Under the pieces are notes generated by a model. It ran no database searches. It was given only the letters and a program-made list of their open reading frames with translations, and was not told the origin of the DNA. Shown piece after piece: positions 31,932-37,791 of a stretch of DNA of 37,791 nt. The stretch is from contig NZ_UWPJ01000019.1 of NCBI RefSeq assembly GCF_900606115.1, positions 1-37,791 of the forward strand, read 5' to 3'. Each line of letters begins with the position of its first letter. Within the stretch, counting starts at the first letter, position 1. The DNA comes from Pigmentiphaga humi. GTDB lineage: Bacteria; Pseudomonadota; Gammaproteobacteria; Burkholderiales; Burkholderiaceae_B. The position numbers and the translations under genes are program-made.

Positions 31932-31949
31932 TGACCAGGCGGTCGGTCA
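31932..31949. promoter_or_regulatory. TetR-type 18-bp palindrome before the DUF3567 gene
   Basis: TGACC (31932-31936) and GGTCA (31945-31949) are exact inverted arms; the right half GGTCGGTCA is a common TetR-family half-site in betaproteobacteria. It lies 25 bases before the ATG at 31975, where binding would block initiation or early transcription. No TetR gene is in the window. Confidence 0.35.
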
Positions 31950-31974
31950 GACCCCTGTCTCCAGGAGCCAGACC

Positions 31975-32229
31975 ATGGAAATGATCTATAACAGTCCCAA
32001 CTACGTGGTGGTCGAGTTCGCCCAGCTCGAGGGCGCGGCCAGTACCGGCGGCGGTTTCGAGATCGTCGACAAGCAGTCGCGCCGCGAAGTCTATATCGCG
32101 GGCGAATCTGCGGAGCAATTCCGCAACCAGGTGCGCGAACTGATCGCCACGGAACCTTCCATGGAAGACGTCGACGAATTCCTCAGCCAGTTCGACGACT
32201 ACATGCTGCACCCGCTGACCCTGCATTAA
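31975..32229 (+). CDS. DUF3567 domain-containing protein
   Basis: 84 residues starting MEMIYNSPNYVVVEF and containing GGFEIVDKQSRREVYI and EPSMEDVDEFLSQFD, the DUF3567 pattern found across Burkholderiales. AGGAG lies eight bases upstream. The start at 31975 is preferred to the longer frame at 31903 because the family begins MxMIYNSPNY. Function is unknown; the small acidic protein is likely cytosolic. A TetR-like palindrome and a divergent hairpin repeat flank it. Confidence 0.85.
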   Translation: MEMIYNSPNYVVVEFAQLEGAASTGGGFEIVDKQSRREVYIAGESAEQFRNQVRELIATEPSMEDVDEFLSQFDDYMLHPLTLH

Positions 32230-32706
32230 GGAAGCCAGGGACATCCCACCCTCTACCCGCTTGCGCGAACCCGGCACGGCGGGCCCCCAACCGCTACGCG
32301 GCAGCCCCCGAGGGGGCTCGGCCCGCCCCTGGGGCGGCCCGGCGCCTTTGTTTCCGTTGGTCTTTGGCGCGCCACCGAGCGGTCATCTTCGGCTGGCATG
32401 CTGTCCCAGTTTGTTCCGGTTGCTCTCAGCTTGGCGCGGTGACGGCTGTTACATTTTCGACTTCTTGGCCCTGCGCCGGCTGCGCATAGTGAGTAAACGC
32501 TTACCCAGCGCTTCCCTGAAATCGGGGGGCTTGCGAGGCGACACACTAAAATCCGGCAATTATTGGGAATCTGCTCGAAACTTGCGGCTAAACTCGTTCA
32601 ACGACACAAAATAAAACGCGTGATGCCGATGCCCGGCGCAGTGAGGGCGTCCGGCGTCCCCCCGGGTAGATGAACTCGCCTGGCCACCTTCTCCAAGGAG
32701 ACCCCG
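32230..32706. other. 477-bp intergenic region upstream of ybdK-type gene
   Basis: Apart from repeat F, the stretch from about 32350 to 32690 is less GC-rich, with AT-rich patches near 32545-32570 and 32600-32620 that probably contain the promoter of the downstream ligase; no convincing -35/-10 pair with correct spacing was found. The open frame across 32261-32614 lacks a ribosome site and coding-like composition. Confidence 0.5.
32253..32345 (-). repeat. Divergent hairpin repeat (copy F) after the DUF3567 gene
   Basis: Begins CCCTCTACCCGCTTGCGCG, resembling the 5' end of copies A and D. The rest is different: GCCCCCGAGGGGGC and CGCCCCTGGGGCG hairpins in a CG-rich block. It lies 23 bases after the stop. 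Possibly a second subfamily of the same intergenic element, or a terminator-like region; the T-poor 3' flank makes intrinsic termination unlikely. Confidence 0.5.
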
Positions 32707-33939
32707 ATGCAGTCCATCGCATTCACCGAATCCAAGCCGAACACCCTGGGCATCGAACTCGAACTGCAGATCGTCGATCCGCATACCTTCGACCTCAAGG
32801 GCGCAGCCGAAGATCTGCTCGCCCAGATCGTCAACCATCCCTACGCCGACCGGGTCAAACCCGAGATCACCCGGTCCATGATCGAACTCAATTCGTCGGT
32901 GCATACCGACGCCAACCGCCTGCTGGCGGAGATGCGCGACATGCGCAAGCTGCTGGTCGAGGCCGCCGACGCCGTCGGCGTGCGGGTAGCCGGCGGCGGC
33001 ACCCATGCCTTCATGCGCTGGAACGAGCGCGCGATCTACGACGCGCCGCGCTTCCAATATCTGTCGGAGATGTACGGCTACCTGGCCCAGCAGTTCACGG
33101 TGTTCGGCCAGCACATCCACCTGGGCGTGCCGAGCGGCGATGACGCCATTGCGTTGACGCACAAGCTGTCGTGCTATGTGCCGCACTTCATCGTACTGGC
33201 CGCTTCCTCGCCGTATTTCGAAGGGGTGGACACGTTGTTCGCCTGCAGCCGCCTGAATGCCTTGAACGCCTTCCCGCTGTGCGGCCACCTGCCGCCCGAG
33301 GTGGGCGACTGGCAGGGCTTCGAGCGCTATTTCTCGCAGATGCAGTCCTCTGGCCTGATCGAGAGCATCAAGGACCTGTACTGGGACGTTCGCCCCAAGC
33401 CCGAATTCGGCACGGTCGAAGTGCGTGTCTGCGACACCCCGCTGACCGTCGAAAGGGCTTGCCAGATCGCCGCCTTCGCCCAGGCTCTCGGCGCCGTGCT
33501 GGCCGACGAGCCCGTGCCGGACGCACAGGCCTGGCAGGCCTACCGCACCAATCGCTTCCAGGCATCGCGCTTCGGCATACACGGCAGCTACGTCGATGCC
33601 GCCGAAGGCCGCATGCGCCTGAGCGACCACCTGCGCGCCACCTTCGAGCGCCTGCTGCCGGTGGCGCGCGAACAGGGCACGGCCGACATGCTCGAGGCGC
33701 TGTTCGACGACACTTTCAAGGGCGGCGACAGCCAGTGGCTGCGCGAGCAGTTCGACCGCAGCCAGGACGTGACGCAGGCCGTGGCGGCGGCCGTGGATCT
33801 CTGGCGCGGCGAAACGCCGGCCGAGGTCGTGCCGGACCTGCCGGCGCGCCGCCGGGTGCGTGCCAGTTCCGAGCCCATTTTCAACATGGACACCCTGCAG
33901 CCGTTCGATTTCAAGCGGCTGGGCAGCCGCCTGCACTGA
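32707..33939 (+). CDS. ybdK: YbdK-type glutamate-cysteine ligase (GCS2) family protein
   Basis: 410 residues with GCS2 family features: [13 protein letters not shown] at the N-terminus (ATP/Mg-binding acidic strand), [21 protein letters not shown], and QHIHLGVPS. Carboxylate-amine ligase of this family makes gamma-glutamyl amide bonds with weak gamma-glutamylcysteine synthetase activity in E. coli YbdK. Betaproteobacteria usually have another GshA, so this is unlikely to be the sole glutathione enzyme. AAGGAG precedes the ATG at 32707. It is monocistronic and converges on a Bug receptor gene. Confidence 0.9.
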   Translation: MQSIAFTESKPNTLGIELELQIVDPHTFDLKGAAEDLLAQIVNHPYADRVKPEITRSMIELNSSVHTDANRLLAEMRDMRKLLVEAADAVGVRVAGGGTHAFMRWNERAIYDAPRFQYLSEMYGYLAQQFTVFGQHIHLGVPSGDDAIALTHKLSCYVPHFIVLAASSPYFEGVDTLFACSRLNALNAFPLCGHLPPEVGDWQGFERYFSQMQSSGLIESIKDLYWDVRPKPEFGTVEVRVCDTPLTVERACQIAAFAQALGAVLADEPVPDAQAWQAYRTNRFQASRFGIHGSYVDAAEGRMRLSDHLRATFERLLPVAREQGTADMLEALFDDTFKGGDSQWLREQFDRSQDVTQAVAAAVDLWRGETPAEVVPDLPARRRVRASSEPIFNMDTLQPFDFKRLGSRLH

Positions 33940-33953
33940 GCGGGCGCGGCTCG

Positions 33954-33973
33954 CCGCGGCCGGGCGGCCGCGG
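33954..33973. terminator. 8-bp-arm hairpin between convergent genes
   Basis: CCGCGGCC (33954-33961) and GGCCGCGG (33966-33973) are perfect complements around a 4-base loop, midway between stops at 33939 (plus) and 33985 (minus). Likely a bidirectional transcript-end hairpin, though without a T-run. Confidence 0.4.
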
Positions 33974-33984
33974 TTGCGGGCCGC

Positions 33985-35025
33985 TCAGCTTGGCGCGATG
34001 CCCGCTTCCTTGACGGTGCGCACCAGCGCCTCGCGCTCTTCGGCGACGAAGCGCGCGAGTTCCTTTCCCTGGACAGAGCCGTTCAGCCCGAGCTGCTCCA
34101 GCCGGCCCGAAGCCTGCACGTCGCGCTCGAGTCCCTTCTGGCACGCGGCGCCGATCGCGTCGCGTATGTCCTGGGGGACGCCTGCCGACGAGAACAGCGT
34201 GAAGATCGACGGCGTGGGCAGCCAGTCGCTGACGCCCGTTTCCTTGAGCGTGGGCACGCCGGAAATGATGTTCACGCGATCCGGCCGCAGCACGGCCAGG
34301 CCCCGGACACGCCCATCGGCGATCAGCGGCGCGGCCGAGGAAATCGAGGCCAGCAGGCAGTCGATCTGGCCGCCCAGCATATCGGTGATGACGGCGCTGG
34401 AGCTGCGGTAGGGCACGTGCATCAGCTGGATGCCGGTCGCGCGCATGAACATTTCCGTATTGATGTGCGGGGTCGAACCGACGCCCGCGGTGCCGTAGGT
34501 CAACTGGCCGGGCCGCGCGCGGGCGGCGGCCATGAACTCTTTCATGGTCTTGTAGGGCGATTGGGCGCTGACGATGACGACCGTTCCCATCGTGCTGAGG
34601 CCCCAGAGCGGAACGAAATCGCGTGCCGGGTCGTACTTGGCGGACGGGTTCAGCAACTGGCCGGTGGCCAGCGAGGCCGACAGCTGGATCAGCAGGGTGT
34701 AGCCGTCGTCCGGAGCCCGCAGGACGTTGGCAGGGCCGACGGTGCCGCCGCCGCCGGCGACGTTTTCGACATAGGCGGCCGAGCCCGCAAAACCGCCCTG
34801 CATGCATGCGACGATGTAGCGGCCCACGACATCGACCGGGCTGCCGGCTCCGTATGGGCAGACGACCTTGATGGCCTTGGCCGGAAAGGCGGCTGTTGCG
34901 TTGGCCGCAGCCGTGCCGCCGGCCGCCGCGGCCAACGGCAGTGCTCCCAGTGCCTGCAGCAGGCGGCGGCGCGACGGCGCGTCGGGGTGGAATGTTTCGC
35001 TGCCAGGCGAATGATGGTGGTGCAT
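33985..35025 (-). CDS. Bug/TctC-family receptor with Tat-type signal peptide
   Basis: 346 residues; start at ATG 35025 with AGGGAGA upstream, in preference to 35115. The N-terminus MHHHHSPGS is His-rich. SRRRLLQALG (18-27) is a twin-arginine motif before the hydrophobic ALPLAAAAGGTAAA. The mature domain shows Bug features AIKVVCPYGAGSPVDVVGR, NVAGGGGTVG and DGYTLLI. Export by Tat implies folding in the cytoplasm, which is unusual within this family. Third gene of a minus-strand lyase-LysR-Bug cluster. Ligand unknown; no TctAB genes nearby. Confidence 0.88.
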   Translation of the reverse strand: MHHHHSPGSETFHPDAPSRRRLLQALGALPLAAAAGGTAAANATAAFPAKAIKVVCPYGAGSPVDVVGRYIVACMQGGFAGSAAYVENVAGGGGTVGPANVLRAPDDGYTLLIQLSASLATGQLLNPSAKYDPARDFVPLWGLSTMGTVVIVSAQSPYKTMKEFMAAARARPGQLTYGTAGVGSTPHINTEMFMRATGIQLMHVPYRSSSAVITDMLGGQIDCLLASISSAAPLIADGRVRGLAVLRPDRVNIISGVPTLKETGVSDWLPTPSIFTLFSSAGVPQDIRDAIGAACQKGLERDVQASGRLEQLGLNGSVQGKELARFVAEEREALVRTVKEAGIAPS

Positions 35026-35111
35026 GGTGTTCTCCCTGTCGTCATGAGCCGCCGGAGGCGGCGTGTTGGAGCGGTTTCGGGCCCGCGCGCGTTGCCGCGC
35101 GGGCGTCGGAG

Positions 35112-36011
35112 TCACGGCCAGTTGTCCCGCACGTAGGCGTAGAACGTGCGTACGAACGGACCGATGCGCCGGCGTGGCGTCAAGGCCTGCCTGACGGCGA
35201 GCGCCAGCGGCGGGCTGGCGACCGGCAACTTCTTGATGGGACGTTCGCGCAGGTCGGCGGCGACGCTCTTTTCCATCGCGAAATAGATGGACAGGCCGGC
35301 TTCGACGAACTGGCGGATCACGTGGTCGTCGGTAGAGCGCGCATTGACGTCCAGCTCGGCGAGGCCGACGTTTGCCAGCAGGCCGTCGATCTCGCGAGTG
35401 AGCTGCGAGCCGGTCGCGCCGCGGATGAACGGATGCGCCGCCAGTTCGGCCGGCCGTATCCGCTTGCGCCGGGCCAGCGGATGCGAAGCCGATGCGACGA
35501 AGATGAAAGGCTCGGACGCGATCACGGTCGATTCCACGTCGGCCACCCGCTGGTTGCCGAGGAAGTAGCCGACGTCCGCGGTGCCGTCGAGCAGCATCTC
35601 GCGCACGTTTTCGTAGCTGCCGTTGCGGACTTCGAAATTGACCTCGGGGTGCGCGCCGGCGAACTGCGCCAGCAGGCTGGGCAGGATGGTCGTCCCCAGC
35701 TTGCGCTGCGCGGCGACCACTACCCGCCTGCTGTGCCGCCGTGCATAGTTGTCGAACTGGTTGACCAGCGCGTCGGCCTGTTCGAGCACGGCGCGGGCCC
35801 GTTCGATGAATAGGCGGCCTGCCGCGGTGGGCTGCACCGGCCGGCCGCGCCGCCGTTCCAGCAGGACCTCGCCCACGCTGTTCTCGAGCGCGCGCACCTG
35901 CTCGCTGACCGAGGGCTGGGCGATGCCGAGCCGGGCGGCCGCGCCCGAGAAGCTGCCGGCGTCGGCGACGGCCAGCAGCACTTCGATGCGACGTATGGAC
36001 AAATGCAGCAT
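35112..36011 (-). CDS. LysR-family transcriptional regulator
   Basis: 299 residues. The helix-turn-helix covers about 17-48 (GSFSGAAARLGIAQPSVSEQVRAL). A LysR substrate-binding domain covers about 92-295. The start at 36011 (MLHLSIRRIEVLLAV) is the usual family N-terminus; the longer frame to 36197 overlaps the lyase gene. It lies between the lyase and the Bug receptor on the same strand, an arrangement in which the regulator is co-transcribed with its targets. The triple CCTAT half-site near 37464-37491 upstream of the lyase could be its binding region. Confidence 0.92.
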   Translation of the reverse strand: MLHLSIRRIEVLLAVADAGSFSGAAARLGIAQPSVSEQVRALENSVGEVLLERRRGRPVQPTAAGRLFIERARAVLEQADALVNQFDNYARRHSRRVVVAAQRKLGTTILPSLLAQFAGAHPEVNFEVRNGSYENVREMLLDGTADVGYFLGNQRVADVESTVIASEPFIFVASASHPLARRKRIRPAELAAHPFIRGATGSQLTREIDGLLANVGLAELDVNARSTDDHVIRQFVEAGLSIYFAMEKSVAADLRERPIKKLPVASPPLALAVRQALTPRRRIGPFVRTFYAYVRDNWP

Positions 36012-36042
36012 TGCGCGGATCGCTCCTGAAAAAACCCCTCCG

Positions 36043-37383
36043 CTACGCCTCCGGCTGCGCTGACTCCGCCGCCCGCGCCGCTTCGATGGCCGCCACGGCG
36101 CGGTCCACGACCGCGACGGATTGGCCGATGTAGCGCGTGGGGTCGGCGAGGCTGTCGAGGTCCGGCGGCTGCGCCAGCGCGCGCACTTCGGGGGCATCCC
36201 GCAACTCGTCCACCAGCGAGCGGCCGCTGTGCCGGGCCTGCGCCGCCACGCGCCTGACCAGGCCGTGGGCGTTCTGCTTGCCGATTTGCGTACCCAGCAG
36301 GAACATGGCCGGCTCGGCCATGATCAGGCCCTGGGTGCGGCCGATATTGCTGCGCATGTTGTCGGGCAGGACGACGAGGTTCTCCACCATCCTCACGGCG
36401 ATCGCCATCATCCGGCCGAGGTCGGTGGCGACGGCACCGAGCGAATCGGCATTGCTGATCTGGTCGCGCTCGTGGATGCTGACCATCCAGTCGAGCAGCA
36501 CGCCGGCCTCGCGTCCGATGCGCCGGGCGATGGCCACGACGTGGCGGGCATTGTCGGGATTGGCCTTGTGCGGCATCGTCGACGAGCCCACGAAGCCGCT
36601 CGGGTCCTCCACTTCGCGCAGGTCGTCGCCTTGCAGCAGGAATATTTCCTGCGCGATCCGCCGCCAGGTGCCGGCCGCGATGGATGCGAGCGCGCCGAAC
36701 TCGGCGTGGATGTCGCGGCTGCCCTTCCAGTCTGTCGCCAGCGGCGCGCCCACGCCGAACTCGCGCAGCACTTCAGCTTCCAGCGACAGCGCATCGTCGC
36801 CCAGCGCGGCATAGGTGCCGACCGCGCCCGAGAGCATGCCGGTGTCGCTGCGCCGGCGCCAGGAGTCGAGGCGTTCGATGGAGCGGCGGTTCTCCGTCAT
36901 CCACGAGGCGACCTTCAGGCCGAAGGTGATGGGCAGCGCGTGCCGGCCGACGGTCCGGCCGATCATCGGCGTGGCTCGGTGCTCGGCTGCGAGCCGCAGC
37001 AGCGCCGACTCGGCCTGGCGCATCTGCGCGGCCACGCAGCGCGTGGCCATGCGCAGCTGGAGCAACTGCACCGTATCCATGGCGTCCTGGGTGGTGGCGC
37101 CGTAGTGCAGCCATTGCGCCGCATCGCCCTGGAGCACGGTGCTCCAGGCGCGTATCAGCGAAACCATGGGATGGCCGGCTTCCTTGCGTACTTCGGCCAC
37201 CGTTTCGGGGCTGACGAAGTCGGGGGAGGCGGTGCGCTCGATCTCCCTGGCGGCCTGCTCGGGGATGATGCCGCGCCTGGCCTGGACGCGGGCCAGCGCC
37301 GCCTCGTAGCGCATCAACAGCCGCTGCGTGCCGTGCGGGGTGTAGATTTCCTGGGGGTCCTGCGGCGTGTCGTTGGCGGGCAT
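36043..37383 (-). CDS. Fumarase/aspartase-superfamily lyase (PurB/PcaB-like)
   Basis: 446 residues with the superfamily's three conserved regions: WLHYGATTQDAMDT (91-104), GRTVGRHALPITFG (142-155, acid H148) and the signature loop GSSTMPHKANP (266-276). Family knowledge: members eliminate fumarate from adenylosuccinate, argininosuccinate or amino acids, or cycloisomerise 3-carboxy-muconate. GSSTMPHK with this length is shared by PurB and PcaB, but purine-biosynthetic neighbours are lacking and a Bug receptor and LysR regulator follow. A catabolic lyase for a substituted dicarboxylate is more likely; the substrate is unknown. Weak ribosome site. Confidence 0.85.
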   Translation of the reverse strand: MPANDTPQDPQEIYTPHGTQRLLMRYEAALARVQARRGIIPEQAAREIERTASPDFVSPETVAEVRKEAGHPMVSLIRAWSTVLQGDAAQWLHYGATTQDAMDTVQLLQLRMATRCVAAQMRQAESALLRLAAEHRATPMIGRTVGRHALPITFGLKVASWMTENRRSIERLDSWRRRSDTGMLSGAVGTYAALGDDALSLEAEVLREFGVGAPLATDWKGSRDIHAEFGALASIAAGTWRRIAQEIFLLQGDDLREVEDPSGFVGSSTMPHKANPDNARHVVAIARRIGREAGVLLDWMVSIHERDQISNADSLGAVATDLGRMMAIAVRMVENLVVLPDNMRSNIGRTQGLIMAEPAMFLLGTQIGKQNAHGLVRRVAAQARHSGRSLVDELRDAPEVRALAQPPDLDSLADPTRYIGQSVAVVDRAVAAIEAARAAESAQPEA

Positions 37384-37463
37384 GGGGAATCGGGTCCATC
37401 GCGGTGTCTGTCGTCGCGACCGACTCTACTGGTTGCGCGCCGGCCCAAGCAACGGGGGATACG

Positions 37464-37491
37464 CCTATGGGATCATAGGTAAATGCCTATA
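37464..37491. promoter_or_regulatory. Three alternating CCTAT half-sites, candidate LysR operator
   Basis: CCTATG (37464-37469), inverted CATAGG (37474-37479) and CCTATA (37486-37491) form two overlapping inverted repeats 81-108 bases upstream of the lyase start, inside the divergent lyase/metH spacer. Multiple half-sites are typical of LysR activation regions. An inverted pair ACTGGGG/CCCCAGT (37554-37560, 37586-37592) flanking a -10-like TAAAAT (37568-37573) lies nearer metH. Confidence 0.4.
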
Positions 37492-37663
37492 TTGGAACCG
37501 AACCTGCGGCACTCCGGGTAAAACCGGCCGTCGTGGCGGGGGTGGGCGCCGGTACTGGGGATGACGATAAAATGGCGGATTCGCCCCCCAGTCCGCACGT
37601 CGGCCCGAGCCCCAGCGCTACGGGTCCGGTTCGCTGCAAGCTGTTTTCCTAGGCCGCTGCTCC

Positions 37664-37791
37664 ATGTCGTTTCCCGCCCTTCCCCTGCCCCCTTACGCCT
37701 ACACCCGAGGCGCCGAGTTAGTGGGCCGGCTGGCCGCGCGCATACGGATCCGGGATGGCGCCCTGGGCACGATTGTCCAGCAGTACAAGCG
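37664..37791 (+). CDS. metH: Methionine synthase N-terminal (homocysteine S-methyltransferase) domain, truncated by window
   Basis: The 42 codons seen begin MSFPALPLPPYAY and reach RIRIRDGALGTIVQQYK, which aligns with the conserved start of the MetH Hcy-binding barrel (I-x-DGAMGTMIQ-x-YKL). There is no upstream cobalamin or SAH riboswitch that I can recognise. The rest lies beyond the window, so it may be full-length MetH or a separate N-terminal half protein, as in some betaproteobacteria with a split gene. Confidence 0.75.
   Translation, partial: MSFPALPLPPYAYTRGAELVGRLAARIRIRDGALGTIVQQYK

Noticed and set aside
32261-32614. 117-codon open frame between DUF3567 and ybdK-type gene
   Set aside because: Starts inside the GC-rich repeat F, no ribosome site and no recognisable protein features.
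37492-37663. Cobalamin or S-adenosylhomocysteine riboswitch upstream of metH
   Set aside because: Neither the B12-box pattern nor the conserved GAGGAGCGCUGC core of the SAH class could be found.

Overview
The window is high-GC (estimated at about two thirds G+C), densely coded betaproteobacterial DNA. Three solitary Bug/TctC-type periplasmic receptors, the def-fmt-rsmB-ntrYX-trkAH order, and the DUF3567, DUF3717 and DUF4390 genes together suggest the Bordetella/Achromobacter group (Alcaligenaceae). The genus is an inference from gene content; no marker gene was compared.

Positions 1-13725 are mostly accessory carboxylate metabolism. A truncated bacterioferritin-associated ferredoxin gene (bfd) sits behind a Fur-box-like promoter. 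A ThDP-dependent enzyme and a Bug receptor form one unit, preceded by a 33-bp near-perfect palindrome. A convergent IclR regulator follows, divergent from an amidohydrolase and then a second IclR gene. A long minus-strand array follows, read from 12676 down to 6455: PanE-like reductase, two-subunit class I fumarase/tartrate dehydratase-like hydro-lyase, Bug receptor, flavin reductase-like protein, HpcH/HpaI aldolase and bicupin. It looks like uptake plus catabolism of an unidentified hydroxy- or oxo-carboxylic acid. A Nudix hydrolase is read divergently from the reductase.

Positions 13745-16011 hold a DUF3717 protein and an envelope group: a glycine-zipper protein, a 23-residue hydrophobic peptide and a four-helix membrane protein. 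From 16075 to 21108 the minus strand carries dprA, smg, topB and a SET-domain lysine methyltransferase gene. TopB ends in a histone-H1-like Lys/Ala/Pro tail, and the SET gene starts 8 bases after topB, which is the most provocative pairing in the window.

Positions 21370-32229 are a plus-strand housekeeping run: def, fmt, rsmB, a DUF4390 gene, ntrY, an NtrX-like regulator without an AAA+ domain, trkA, trkH, a small CobW-like remnant with a degenerate Walker A, and DUF3567. A ybdK-type glutamate-cysteine ligase gene follows. A minus-strand fumarase/aspartase-superfamily lyase, LysR regulator and Tat-exported Bug receptor form a third carboxylate cluster. The window ends in the first 42 codons of a metH-like gene.

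Five copies of an approximately 75-bp intergenic element (plus one divergent relative) occur at 8750, 8935, 21992, 28426 and 28576. Each folds into three hairpins, and substitutions between copies are largely compensatory. Two pairs of copies face each other across an intergenic spacer. No tRNA, rRNA, CRISPR array, insertion sequence or prophage gene was seen.
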